A DNA stretch of 64,000 bases from Cryobacterium aureum (GCF_002954245.1 NZ_PPTG01000009.1:406405-470404), one strand, 5' to 3'; counted from the first letter of the stretch, positions 49,777 to 60,609 are shown. The notes: generated from the letters alone by a model not told the origin. Translations and numbers: made by a program.

Positions 49777-50625
49777 ATGACTACCATTCCCGAAGACACA
49801 AACCCGGTCGACTTCGACCACATCCGCATCGAACATGACGGACCGTTGTCGTGGATCGTGCTGAATCGTCCGGACCGCGCAAACGCACTGTCCACCGAAA
49901 TGTTGAATGAATTCACCCAAGCGCTCGATTATTTGAAGACCAACGGTGGACCGATCCTTGCCATTCGCGGCGAAGGCAAGGGCTTCTGTTCCGGCTACGA
50001 CCTCGGCCAAGTCGGCGTCCCGCGCCAAGCAGACCCGGTGGCCGACCGCAGCCGTCTGCAGCGCAACCTCGATCGCTTTCTGGCGATCTGGGACCACCCG
50101 AAACCGGTCATCGCAGCCGTGCACGGGTACTGCATCGCCGGCGGAACCCAGCTGTGCGTCTTCGCGGACATCACGATCGTCACCGAGAACGCCAAGATCG
50201 GCGAACCGACCATCCCTATCGGGGGTGGGTACATCGCGCCACTGTGGGCTCCCCTCGTCGGTCCGAAACGGGCGAAGGAACTTGCCTTCGTGCCGGGCAA
50301 CAGCATCGACGGGCGGACTGCGGTCGAATGGGGCTGGGCCAATCACGCCGTTCCCGTCGACCACCTGCTCGACGCCGTTCGGAGCCTTGCCGCACGGATG
50401 GCGCTCACGCCACCCGACGTGCTCGCGATGAAAAAACTCTCTATCAACCGGGCGATGGAGGCGATGGGGATGCGCAATGCAGCGGCTGCGGTCGCGGATG
50501 CCGACGCCCTCCTCCATCTCGCTCCCGACGTTCTCACCATCCGCCAGAGGATCCTTGATGAGGGGCTGAAACCGGTGATGGAATCGTACCGCGTGCCACC
50601 GACTACCGATCTTTCGCACCCGTAG
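49777..50625 (+). CDS. Enoyl-CoA hydratase/isomerase family protein
   Basis: A 282-residue crotonase starting at the ATG after AAAGGCGG. Landmarks: LNRPDRANALSTEM, GEGKGFCSGYDLGQVG (first oxyanion loop), VHGYCIAGGTQLCVFADITI, and IGEPTIPIGGGYIAPLWAPLVG in the catalytic loop. The GYD variant in place of GAD and the missing second Glu suggest a specialised substrate or a ring-cleavage reaction. It opens an operon of crotonase, two ligases and a carboxylase. Confidence 0.8.
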   Translation: MTTIPEDTNPVDFDHIRIEHDGPLSWIVLNRPDRANALSTEMLNEFTQALDYLKTNGGPILAIRGEGKGFCSGYDLGQVGVPRQADPVADRSRLQRNLDRFLAIWDHPKPVIAAVHGYCIAGGTQLCVFADITIVTENAKIGEPTIPIGGGYIAPLWAPLVGPKRAKELAFVPGNSIDGRTAVEWGWANHAVPVDHLLDAVRSLAARMALTPPDVLAMKKLSINRAMEAMGMRNAAAAVADADALLHLAPDVLTIRQRILDEGLKPVMESYRVPPTTDLSHP

Positions 50626-50632
50626 GCTCACC

Positions 50633-52192
50633 GTGGACCCCACATTCAATACCGCTTCCGGTCAGACCATCTGGTCACTCGCCCAGCACTGGGCCGATCG
50701 CCGTTCGGGCGAGGACGTGATCGTCGACCTCCCGAACCCGGCCGACCCGAGCATCCTTCGAGCGACCACCTGGGAGCGCCTCGTCACCGACACCGCAGAA
50801 CTTCGTCGCCGGCTGGCCGCGGTCGGAGTGACAGATCAGCGCGCGGCGCTACTGGCACTCCCGAACTCCCCACTCAACGTTGCGGTGTGGCTCGCGATCC
50901 TCGCCAACGACGCGATCGTGCAGGCCATCGACGTCGAATCCGGGGTGCTCGTCTTCGAACGCGCGATAGCGGCGACGAATCCAGCCGTCGTCATAGCCTG
51001 CACTGCGAACGCCGCGCAGGCCGCCGAGGCCATAGCGCGGACGGGATCCGCTGCGCGCCTGATCGTCCCAACCGACCTGGGGCTCGGCGGGCAATACGGC
51101 TCCATCGAGGGGCTCAGCCGGCTAGGAGCCGAACCTGCCGCCGGATCTTCAGCATCCGTGGCTGCAGTGCTCCCCACATCCGGAACTTCGGGGCTGCCCA
51201 AGTGGGTGCAGCTGACCCAGGAGAATTTCGTGATGGCGGCGGAGCGCCTCTCGCGGAACAGCGGGTACCTCGACTCCGACCGGCACTACCTCTGCTCACC
51301 GTTCTTCCACACGAATGCGCAGCTCTACCTGTGTGCGCCCCCCTTCGTCACCGGGGGCTCGATGGCTATCGTGCCGCGTTTCAGTGCGAGCGGCTACTTC
51401 ACTTCGGCGCGGACCACGGGCGCGACCGTGAGCTCGATGGTCGCTCCCCCCCTGCGAATTGCCCTCCAGAAGGCGATCGATGCGGGTGAGGCCGATTCGG
51501 GTGGCCTCCGCCTCATCCAGTATGGGATGACGCTCTCTGCGGCCGACTGGGTGGAGTGGGATGACCGCTTCGCCACCATCGAGATGCGCCAGATCTACGG
51601 CCAGACCGAATCCGTCACCGGGGTGCTCGGTGGCTCTCCGTGGGAAACCGACGACCGGATCGCCATCGGTCGTCCCTTAGTCGGAGTGCCGGGCGTTCGA
51701 CTCGTCGGAGACGACGGCGAGGACGTGGACGACGGCGAGCCCGGCGAGCTGTGGGTACGCGGGAAGCCCGGCTCGACCCTGATGCTCGGATACCTCGACG
51801 CCCCGGAGGCAACCGCCGAAACGCTCATCGACGGCGAATGGTTGCGCACCGGCGACATCATGGTTCGGCAGGCGGACGGCCGGTTCCAGTTCCGTGGACG
51901 TCGGATGCACATCATCCGCCGTGGGGGCGAGAATCTCTCCACCTATGCGCTCGAGCTGGATTTGCAAGCGTGCCCGCTCGTGACAGACGTCGCGGTCACG
52001 GCCAAGGCGGACGACCGTCTCGACGCGCTCGTCGTCGCCCACGTGATACCCGATACCGGCTACACCGAACAGGGCTTCATTGCTTGGTGTCGCGCCACTC
52101 TCGGCAAGCGCGGTGTGCCTGACGAGATCCGTCTCCGCACTTCCTTTCCCAGAACGGGAAGCGGTCGAGTTATCGCCCGGGAACTCGAATGA
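50633..52192 (+). CDS. Adenylate-forming acyl-CoA ligase with altered catalytic Lys motif
   Basis: A 519-residue adenylate-forming enzyme. The P-loop is LPTSGTSGLPKW, followed by FFHTNAQLYLCAP, MRQIYGQTES, GEWLRTGDIMV and RRGGENLSTYALE. In the last motif it reads RTGSGRVIARELE, with Arg where most CoA ligases have the catalytic Lys of the form S/T-G-K. The enzyme may be impaired in adenylation or do only the thioester half reaction, or an alternative Lys may serve. GTG start, eight bases after the crotonase stop; it overlaps the next ligase by four bases. Confidence 0.82.
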   Translation: MDPTFNTASGQTIWSLAQHWADRRSGEDVIVDLPNPADPSILRATTWERLVTDTAELRRRLAAVGVTDQRAALLALPNSPLNVAVWLAILANDAIVQAIDVESGVLVFERAIAATNPAVVIACTANAAQAAEAIARTGSAARLIVPTDLGLGGQYGSIEGLSRLGAEPAAGSSASVAAVLPTSGTSGLPKWVQLTQENFVMAAERLSRNSGYLDSDRHYLCSPFFHTNAQLYLCAPPFVTGGSMAIVPRFSASGYFTSARTTGATVSSMVAPPLRIALQKAIDAGEADSGGLRLIQYGMTLSAADWVEWDDRFATIEMRQIYGQTESVTGVLGGSPWETDDRIAIGRPLVGVPGVRLVGDDGEDVDDGEPGELWVRGKPGSTLMLGYLDAPEATAETLIDGEWLRTGDIMVRQADGRFQFRGRRMHIIRRGGENLSTYALELDLQACPLVTDVAVTAKADDRLDALVVAHVIPDTGYTEQGFIAWCRATLGKRGVPDEIRLRTSFPRTGSGRVIARELE

Positions 52193-53721
52193 GCGGCTAC
52201 GTCTCGATCGTGGACACCTGGCGCAACACCGAGCGCATCGCGCTGACGACCGATACCGAGCAGCTTTCCTACCGGGACTGGGCTGAGCGAGGCGAACGAC
52301 TCGCGAAGGGCTTGCTCGGTGCGGGAATCGAACGGCCGGCACGCGTGGCGGTGGCACTTCCGAACGGGCCAGACTTCGCCATCGCTCTCTACGCTTGCGC
52401 GCGTATCGGCGTCACTTTCGTGCCGATCAGTACTTGGGCGACCGGGCCAGAGCTGCACCGGATCCTGGCCGCGGCCGCGCCGGACCTCGTCATTACCTCC
52501 AATTTCCTCGGCACCCAGCTCGAATCATTTGCCGCGCTAGCGGCAGAAGGAGTCGGTCCCGGCCTCCGGCGGATGTTCAATGTGAGTCGGGGAGGACCGC
52601 TCCGCTCCGTCGAGGAACTCGTCGAGATGGGCCTCGAATGTTCGGAGGACCGCTGGGACCGCGCGGGTGCGGCAGGCTCAGACGAAGCCGATCTTACGAT
52701 CCTCTATACCTCGGGCAGTACCGGCTTACCGAAGGGTGTCATTCTTCGTCAGGGCACCGTTCGTGGGAATGGCGCGGCCATCGCCGCTCGAATGGGTCTC
52801 GACGAATCGAGCCGTATCTACTCGTACTTTCCGATGTTCTTTAGTGGTGGACTCTGCAACTCGCTTTCCGCTGCGGCTTCCGTGGGAGCAGAGCTCGTGA
52901 CCCAGGCGAGGTACGAACCCGCCTCCGCCGCCCGGCTCATCCGCTCGAGGCGATGCACCGCAAGAAACGTCTGGCATGACGGATTCGACGCCATCGCCAG
53001 TTCTCCGGACTTCTTTGCTGAGGACCTGCGTCGCATGCACCGCGGCCTCATCATCGATCCGAGCACGTTGACGCGACTCGGGCTGCCGTTCGACGAGGGT
53101 GTGAACATGTACGGGATGACCGAGACCGCGACGGCGTTCGCGATGCACGACTTCCGGGAGACGGCGGACGTCCGCAGAACCACGCACGGCGCTCCGCTGC
53201 CCGGGAACGAGGTTCGCACCTGCGAACCGGGATCGTCCGATCCAGTTGCTCCCGGACGGGAGGGTGAGATCTGCGTCCGTGGCCGAAGCCTCATGCGCGC
53301 CTACACGGATGGCAGCGACACGGCGTTGACGGACGAGGACGGATTCTTTCACACCGGCGATCTGGGCTTCGTCGACGATATCGGGCACGTCCACTACACG
53401 GGTCGCTTGAAGACCCTCATCAAGGTGCGGGGTTTGACGATCCAGCCGGAAGAGATCGAAGCGGTACTTCTTCGTCATCCGTCGATCCATGCTGCGGTGG
53501 TCGTAGGAGTGGGCGGCGCGGATGAATCGACGGGGCTGAGGGCTCTCGTGGCGGCAGATGTGGGGACCCGGGCCGTGGACATCGATCGCTATTGCCGGGC
53601 CGAGCTGTCCTCCTACAAGGTTCCCCGCGTGCAGTTCATTGAGGACCACGATTTCCCCTGGTCTGCCAGCCGCAAGATCGACCGGCGGGCCGCCGCGATG
53701 ATTCCCGAGGCTCGGCCGTGA
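52189..53721 (+). CDS. Adenylate-forming acyl-CoA ligase
   Basis: A 510-residue CoA ligase. Motifs in order: ILYTSGSTGLPKGVILR (P-loop), YSYFPMFFSGGLCNS, NMYGMTETATAFAMHD, EDGFFHTGDLGFVDD, GRLKTLIKVRGLTIQPEEIE and WSASRKIDRRAA with the catalytic Lys. It differs in sequence from the ligase encoded just upstream, so the two are unlikely to be recent duplicates and may activate different intermediates. It is coupled by ATGA and GTGA overlaps to its neighbours on both sides. Confidence 0.87.
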   Translation: MSGYVSIVDTWRNTERIALTTDTEQLSYRDWAERGERLAKGLLGAGIERPARVAVALPNGPDFAIALYACARIGVTFVPISTWATGPELHRILAAAAPDLVITSNFLGTQLESFAALAAEGVGPGLRRMFNVSRGGPLRSVEELVEMGLECSEDRWDRAGAAGSDEADLTILYTSGSTGLPKGVILRQGTVRGNGAAIAARMGLDESSRIYSYFPMFFSGGLCNSLSAAASVGAELVTQARYEPASAARLIRSRRCTARNVWHDGFDAIASSPDFFAEDLRRMHRGLIIDPSTLTRLGLPFDEGVNMYGMTETATAFAMHDFRETADVRRTTHGAPLPGNEVRTCEPGSSDPVAPGREGEICVRGRSLMRAYTDGSDTALTDEDGFFHTGDLGFVDDIGHVHYTGRLKTLIKVRGLTIQPEEIEAVLLRHPSIHAAVVVGVGGADESTGLRALVAADVGTRAVDIDRYCRAELSSYKVPRVQFIEDHDFPWSASRKIDRRAAAMIPEARP

Positions 53722-56700
53722 CGGGCGCCGCCGGGACGGTCCTGATCGCCAACCGTGGAGAGGTCGCCGTGCGAATCGCACGGGCGGCTCGTGCCAACAA
53801 CTTCCGAGTCGTGGCGCTGTACACCTCAGACGAGGTCGATGCCCTGCACGTGCGCGAAGCCGATGCATCCGTTCGCCTCGTCGGCACGGGGGCAGCCGCT
53901 TATTTGGATATCGAGCAGATCGTCGAGGCCGCGATCCGGTCCGAGGCAGGATTTGTACATCCAGGATGGGGCTTCCTCAGCGAGAGTGCTGCGTTCGCCC
54001 GCTCGTGCGAGAATGCCGGCCGGGTCTTTGTCGGGCCGACCCCGGAGACCCTCGAGATCTTCGGCGACAAGTCGGTGGCCCGCGACCTCGCCATCGGCTC
54101 CGGTGTGCCTGTGCTCGAGGCCACGTCCGGACCGACGGATCTCGACGCCGCGACGCGATTCATGACTGCGTCGCGCGGAGCCGTAATCGTGAAGGCCGTC
54201 AGCGGTGGCGGCGGCAAGGGAGTACGGATCGTCGAGGACTCGGCTTGGCTGGCCTCGGCGCTCGAGCGCGCTGCGTCGGAGGCCCTGCGCAGTTTTGGAC
54301 GCGCCGATGTCTACGTCGAGCGCTACCTGCCCCGGTCCCGGCACATCGAGGTGCAGATCGTTGGTGACGGCACCGGGGAAGTTGTGCACTTGTGGACCCG
54401 AGACTGCAGCCTCCAGCGTCACCACCAGAAGGTGGTCGAAATAGCCCCCGCACCCGCGATGGATCCGGCCGTGGAACAGCGAATGCTGGATGCCTCGCTG
54501 TGCCTCGCTCGGAGCGTGCGATTCCGCGGGGTTGGCACCATTGAATTTCTTCTGGACGTCGACAATCCGACCGAGTACTACTTCATCGAGGGAAATCCCC
54601 GGCTGCAGGTCGAACATGGGGTGACCGAGCAGGTGACCGGCGTGGACATCGTTCGTCTCCAGCTCGATATCGCGGGTGGTGCGACGCTTGCCTCGCTCGG
54701 AATCAGCCAGACATCGATCGGAGATCCAACCGGCGTCTCGATCGAGGCGCGGCTCACGCTCGACGCCTCGGAGCCCGTCACGATCAGTCGATTTACGCCC
54801 CCGACGGGCGAGGGAATCCGCACCGACACTGGGGCATTCGTCGGGCTTACCGTCAGCACGGACTTTGATCCGCTACTTGCGAAGGTGCTGGTCCATCGTA
54901 AGTCCACGGACGTGACCGAGGTTGTCGACGCACTGTCGGGCGCGCTGACGCGCTTCGACATGGCTGGTCCCACAACCAATCGGGGAGCCCTCCTCGAACT
55001 GCTCGCGCAACCGGCAGTGCGACGCGGGGCGCTGACGACCACGCTGGTCGACGATCTGGCGACATCGGCCACGCCGGACGACGACGGTGAGATCTCCAGC
55101 ACCATCGCGGGAACGGTCATCTCGGTCACGATTCGCTCCGGTGATTCGGTCAGACGCGGTCAGGTGCTGCTTGTGGTCGAGGCGATGAAGATGGAGCACG
55201 AGGTCATTGCTCCTGCCTCAGGCACGGTCCGTGGAGTGGAGATCTCCGTCGGCGATCAGGTCGCGGTCGGGCAATCGCTGGCCACATTCGATGCCGATTC
55301 ACGGCCGCGCAGTGAGGGAGAGCAGGCGGCCATCCCCGAGCCTGCATCCGTGCGCGAGGACTCTGCGGAGAACCGACGACGGCATGAACTCGTACTCGAC
55401 GAGGCTCGCCACGACGCGATCGAGCGGCGACACGCCCGAGGCAAGCGCACGGCGAGGGAGAATGTTGCCGACCTGTGCGACGACGGAAGCTTCGTCGAAT
55501 ACGGCGCGCTTGTCATCGCCGCCCAGCGGCGTAGGCGATCCGTCGACGACCTGGAACGGAACACCCCGGCTGACGGGCTCGTCGCGGGGTTCGGCACGCT
55601 CGGCGCGCGCAGTCGCGGAGCCACCGCAGCTCGGATCGCGGTGCTCGCCTACGATTATACGGTCCTGGCCGGGACCCAGGGTGTACAGAACCACAAGAAG
55701 GCCGAGCGGATCTTCGAACTTGCGCGACGTCGATCAAGTCCCGTCGTCGTCTTCGCCGAGGGCGGTGGGGGTCGGCCGGGAGACACTGACAATTCGGCGA
55801 AAGCCACGGGCATGGACCTAGGAACGTATGTTGCACTCGGCCGCCTCAATGGCAGGGTCCCGACGGTCGCGATAGCTTCCGGCCGCTGCTTCGCAGGAAA
55901 TGCCGCGATCGTCGGCTCATGCGATCTCGCCATCGCAACGGAAGACGCGAACATCGGGATGGGCGGTCCCGCGATGATCGAGGGCGGTGGCCTCGGGAAA
56001 TTCGATCCGAGCGAAATCGGCCCCGCAGCGATGCTCGCCGACACTGGCGCCATCGATGTGCTTGTTCGGGACGAGGCGACCGCAGTCTCCGTTGCGAAGA
56101 AGTACCTGGGCTTCTTCGCCGGCACCGCCCCGGAGTGGTCGGCGATCGACCAACAAGAGCTCCGTCACCTCATCCCTGAGAAGCGGACACGTACCTTCGA
56201 TATCCGCCGCGTCATCGAAGTGCTCGCCGACACCGGATCCGTGCTCGAACTAAGGGAACGATTCGGGCGCGGCATGATCACCAGTCTCGCGAGGATTGAA
56301 GGAAGACCCGTCGGTATCGTCGCAAATAATGGCCTGCACCTTGGCGGAGCGATCGACAGCGACGGTGCCGACAAGCTGGTGCGGTTCCTCAACCTGTGCG
56401 ACAATTACGGTATTGCCGTTGTTTCGCTCTGCGACACGCCGGGATTCATGGTCGGCCCGGCGTCGGAGGAAACGGCCGCCCTCCGGCACGTCGGTCGCAT
56501 TTTCGTTACTGGCCCGAATCTATCGGTGCCGCTCTGCACCATCGTCATCCGCAAGGCCTATGGGTTGGGCGGCCAGGCAATGGCGGGAGGCAGTTTTCGT
56601 GTTCCGGCGGCCATCGTCGCCTGGCCAACGGGTGCATTCGGGGCTATGGGTCCGGAAGGCGCGGTGCGCCTCGGCTTCAAACGAGAACTCGACGCAATCG

Positions 56701-56897
56701 TCGATCCCGCAGCCCGCCAGAGGGAGTCCGATCGGCTCGTCGCTGAGTACGAGCGGGACGGCCTCGCCTACAACGCCGCGTCGGTATTCGAGCTCGACGA
56801 CGTCATCGATCCGGCGGAGACGCGGCGGCTGATCAGTGCGACAGTCGGTCAGCCGAGTCATAAGAAGCGACGAAAGCGGCGGCTGGATACCTGGTAG
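53718..56897 (+). CDS. Single-chain acyl-CoA carboxylase (BC-BCCP-CT)
   Basis: A 1059-residue biotin-dependent carboxylase with all parts in one chain. Biotin carboxylase at 5-440 (IANRGEVAVRIARAA, the Gly-rich VSGGGGKGVRI loop, RDCSLQRHHQKVVE). Biotinyl domain at about 455-525 with Lys491 in VEAMKMEHEV. Carboxyltransferase at about 545-1045 (LAGTQGVQNHKKAERIFELA, GGGGRPGD, CDTPGFMVG, KAYGLGGQAMAGG). This layout matches the single-chain long-chain-type carboxylases of actinobacteria. It would carboxylate a saturated or unsaturated acyl-CoA intermediate, possibly one with a beta-methyl branch, to allow further beta-oxidation. It is the last gene of the operon. Confidence 0.88.
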   Translation: MTGAAGTVLIANRGEVAVRIARAARANNFRVVALYTSDEVDALHVREADASVRLVGTGAAAYLDIEQIVEAAIRSEAGFVHPGWGFLSESAAFARSCENAGRVFVGPTPETLEIFGDKSVARDLAIGSGVPVLEATSGPTDLDAATRFMTASRGAVIVKAVSGGGGKGVRIVEDSAWLASALERAASEALRSFGRADVYVERYLPRSRHIEVQIVGDGTGEVVHLWTRDCSLQRHHQKVVEIAPAPAMDPAVEQRMLDASLCLARSVRFRGVGTIEFLLDVDNPTEYYFIEGNPRLQVEHGVTEQVTGVDIVRLQLDIAGGATLASLGISQTSIGDPTGVSIEARLTLDASEPVTISRFTPPTGEGIRTDTGAFVGLTVSTDFDPLLAKVLVHRKSTDVTEVVDALSGALTRFDMAGPTTNRGALLELLAQPAVRRGALTTTLVDDLATSATPDDDGEISSTIAGTVISVTIRSGDSVRRGQVLLVVEAMKMEHEVIAPASGTVRGVEISVGDQVAVGQSLATFDADSRPRSEGEQAAIPEPASVREDSAENRRRHELVLDEARHDAIERRHARGKRTARENVADLCDDGSFVEYGALVIAAQRRRRSVDDLERNTPADGLVAGFGTLGARSRGATAARIAVLAYDYTVLAGTQGVQNHKKAERIFELARRRSSPVVVFAEGGGGRPGDTDNSAKATGMDLGTYVALGRLNGRVPTVAIASGRCFAGNAAIVGSCDLAIATEDANIGMGGPAMIEGGGLGKFDPSEIGPAAMLADTGAIDVLVRDEATAVSVAKKYLGFFAGTAPEWSAIDQQELRHLIPEKRTRTFDIRRVIEVLADTGSVLELRERFGRGMITSLARIEGRPVGIVANNGLHLGGAIDSDGADKLVRFLNLCDNYGIAVVSLCDTPGFMVGPASEETAALRHVGRIFVTGPNLSVPLCTIVIRKAYGLGGQAMAGGSFRVPAAIVAWPTGAFGAMGPEGAVRLGFKRELDAIVDPAARQRESDRLVAEYERDGLAYNAASVFELDDVIDPAETRRLISATVGQPSHKKRRKRRLDTW

Positions 56898-56939
56898 CGG
56901 CGTCCCACGCCGCGACCCTACCCGTGCCACGTGACAGCG

Positions 56940-57413
56940 GGGATCCGCGCTCAGACGCGCTCTGCCACATCAGCCGACCGCGCGACCGATTGGCCTCCTC
57001 TCCTGATGCCGTTCCGGACACGAGGTTGTACACGACGATCGCACCGCTCGGCCCTGAGATCCACGCGTAGGCCGTCCTGGAAGGATGGTGACGTCACCGA
57101 CGTTGAGTGTCACGGATTCCGTTTCGAGTTCCCTGACAACCGAGCCCTGAAGAACTACGTCGAAATCCGTGGTGATCGTTCGATGCAGGGGAGTTCGCTG
57201 ACCGGGTTCGCAGGTGAAGAGGTTGTACATCGAGCCCCGGGCGCCGTGGGAGAGCCGAGCAGAAGCACATCTTCGCGACCCTCGGGGATCACCGTATTGT
57301 TGTTCACCAGGCGGAGCGCCTCGATGATTCCGGTCCCGCTGGTGAACTCCCGTGATTCACACGACTCTGGCTCGACCGTCCTCGCGAACTCCCGTGATGT
57401 AAAGCTTTGGCAT
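56940..57413 (-). pseudogene. Cupin-domain protein, multiply frameshifted
   Basis: A small beta-barrel protein gene broken in several places. The start at 57413 has GGAGG and reads MPKLYITGVREDGRARVV, then a stop; the next frame continues with TSGTGIIEALRLVNNNTV and VLLLGSPTAPGA, a third with MYNLFTCEPGQRTPLHRTI, DFDVVLQG and LNVGDVTILPG (cupin motifs), and a last one with YAWISGPSGAIVVYNL. At least three shifts are needed to join them. It lies directly after the carboxylase on the other strand and no longer has a function. Confidence 0.75.
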
Positions 57414-57431
57414 CAACTCGTCCTCCCTCTG

Positions 57432-57510
57432 TTAGTGGATCGTGTAGCCGCCGTCGACGACGACCGGCGTGTGCCCCGTTTCGCTCCACTCCGGCGAATT
57501 TCGCAGCAAC
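57432..57510 (-). pseudogene. C-terminal remnant of an SDR gene
   Basis: The minus strand reads EWSETGHTPVVVDGGYTIH and a stop, the classical end of an SDR (G-x-x-x-x-V-D-G-G). Only about 20-25 codons remain. It lies between the cupin remnant and the nonsense-mutated ligase, in a cluster of dead genes. Confidence 0.65.
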
Positions 57511-57515
57511 GATCG

Positions 57516-59192
57516 TCATGTACACCGAGGCAAAAGAGCGGGGAGCGCCGTCCTCTCGAGAACCTCGCGTCGCAGCGCCACTTTGTCCACCTTCGTGGAG
57601 GACATCGGCCATTCCGCGGATGACTTGAAGAACACCGCGCGGGGAATCTTGAAACTGGAGATCTTGCCTTTGCAGTACTCGATCAGCTCGAACTCGGAAA
57701 TGGAGGCTCCGGGCGCGAGCTCGACGAATGCCACCGGGACCTCATCCAGCCGCGGATCGGCTTGAGCCACGACTTCGGCGATGAGCACCAACGGGTGCGT
57801 GCATAAGAACGCCTCGACCTCGATGGCCGGCACGTTCTCGCCGCCGATCTTGAGCATGTCCTTGAGTCTGCGCTCGTAAACGAGGTGACCGGACTCGAGA
57901 AGGCGGAACAGGTCTCCGGTGTGAAGCCATCCTTCTGCGTCGACCGCCTCAGCGGTCTTCTCCTTGTCACGGTAGAAGCCGAGCATGAGGGAGTATCCAC
58001 GCAAGAGCAACTCCCCGAGTTCGCCCGCCAGCGAGTCCAGCCCGGTCTCGGGGTCGATCACTCGCGCCTCTGCTCATGATACCGGCTTTCCGGCGGTGGT
58101 AGCACGTAGCTCCGGGGTGTCGTCCATCGGAGAGATCGTGTAGCACCCGGCCATCTCGGACATGCCAGATCCGTTTATCAGCAGAGCCTGCGGGAAGAGT
58201 TCCATGATGTGACGGAGATCGCTGGTCGGGCCGACGAGAATGACCGAGGTGACGTGATCGAGTTCGGATGCGTCGAAGTCAGGTTGCCCGAGGAGCATAT
58301 TCATCGTCGGCACGAACCACGGCCAGATCGAGGTGACACGATAGCGCTTGATGGCCTCCAACGCCCGAGCTCCGTCGACGAAGACGTCGGTAACGAACAT
58401 CGCCCCCATTGCAATGGTGGCGAGAAAGACCTGCATGCTCGCTATGTGGAACAGGGGCAGCGGGCACCATGCGGCGCGATCCTCGAGCGGTTCCGGAAAC
58501 GGCACCGTCTCTTTCGCACGGCCGACGCTGCCGCGGGTGATGCCCTCGTTCGTAATGAGGCATCCCTTTGGGTGGGCGGTGGTCCCTGAGGCGTAGAGGA
58601 TCATCGCGACGTCCCGCACGCTAATCAGGCCACGTAGTCGATCGACTATCGACGGGTCGACGGCATCTGCGAGCGACGCGAAATCGTCCTGGCCGATTGT
58701 TCCTTCACTTGCCTCTCCGCGGAGCATGATCAAGTGACGGAGGTTTTCGGCTTCGGGGAGGGCGAGTGGCCGACCGGGAGCGCTGCCCGCAAGCGACGGC
58801 AGGCTCTCGCCGAGAATCGCTCGGAAGTCCGTGCGCGCCGCGATCGAATCCGTAGTGAGCACTGCCGTGAGTTGCGCATTCTCGATGATGTAACCGAGTT
58901 CTGTGCTTCGGAGACGTGCATTCAACGGCACGATCACCGCACCGAGAAGCGCCACGCCGAAATAGCCTTCGACATACTCGGGCGAGTTGGGCATGAGAAG
59001 CCCCACGTGGTCACCGGGGTGGATTCCGAGCGAGTACAGGCTTCGCGCGGAACGAGTCGCCGATTCGAGCAGTTGCCCATAGGTGAACTCACGATCGGGG
59101 AACGCCAGGGCAACTCGATCGGGATACGAGATCGCGGAGCGCACGAGTAGATCCGCAAGCGGCACCGACTCACTAAACACGTCTTTGGGCAT
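57516..59192 (-). pseudogene. Acyl-CoA ligase interrupted by one in-frame TGA
   Basis: A full-length ligase gene (559 codons) closely related to 45697-47340. Both parts are in the same frame, separated only by TGA at 58076-58074, where the intact paralogue has Gly in GKPVSGVEVR. Everything else is there: ILYASGTTAHPKG, WCPLPLFHIASM, SGMSEMAGCY, DPETGLD, EGWLHTGDLF and SEWPMSSTKVDKVALRRE. GAGGAGAG precedes the ATG, and the operator at 59274 is perfect. Unless TGA is read through, only a 372-residue fragment is made. A single base change would restore it, so the mutation is probably recent. Confidence 0.85.
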
Positions 59193-59273
59193 CGTCTACT
59201 CTCCTCATCATTGCGGAGGGGCGGGGACATCCCTAACGGGACAATTCAACACTATGACGACCCGTCGTTACTG

Positions 59274-59289
59274 TCAACGCTGTCGTTGA
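59274..59289. promoter_or_regulatory. TCAACG operator (ligase pseudogene)
   Basis: TCAACGctgtCGTTGA, a perfect 6-4-6 palindrome. On the minus strand it overlaps TTGACA, with TAGTGT 17 bases later, the promoter of the 57516-59192 gene. Confidence 0.75.
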
Positions 59290-59385
59290 GAGCGAGGGAC
59301 CGATTTCGAATGCATACCGCCGGAGTCCGTGAGGCGCGACTCATAGAGAAGGTAAGGGTAATGAGCAGGCTCATGGTCAGCCTGA

Positions 59386-60423
<1,038 letters not shown>

Positions 60424-60532
60424 GCCGGTCTGGTCGGAGTGCACGACCGTCACCCGCATGTCGTCACTGGGGTGTGTGGCGGTGCCGTCAACCGCGCCAT
60501 TGGACGCTTCCCGACACGTGGTGATATGAATG

Positions 60533-60562
60533 TTGACGACCCAGTCAACATCTGCGTAGACT
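60533..60562 (+). promoter_or_regulatory. Promoter with TCAACG-type operator (NTF2-crotonase operon)
   Basis: TTGACG (60533-60538) and TAGACT (60557-60562) are separated by 18 bases; the operator TCAACAtctgCGTAGA (60545-60560) fills the spacer and overlaps the -10 box. Confidence 0.7.
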
Positions 60563-60609
60563 GCGAAAGGGCCAACGAAGGCCCCTTATCGAAAACGATT
60601 GAGAGACAC

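Noticed and set aside
57413-57432. Joining the cupin and SDR remnants into one gene
   Set aside because: The SDR stop codon precedes the cupin start and ribosome site, so they were separate genes.
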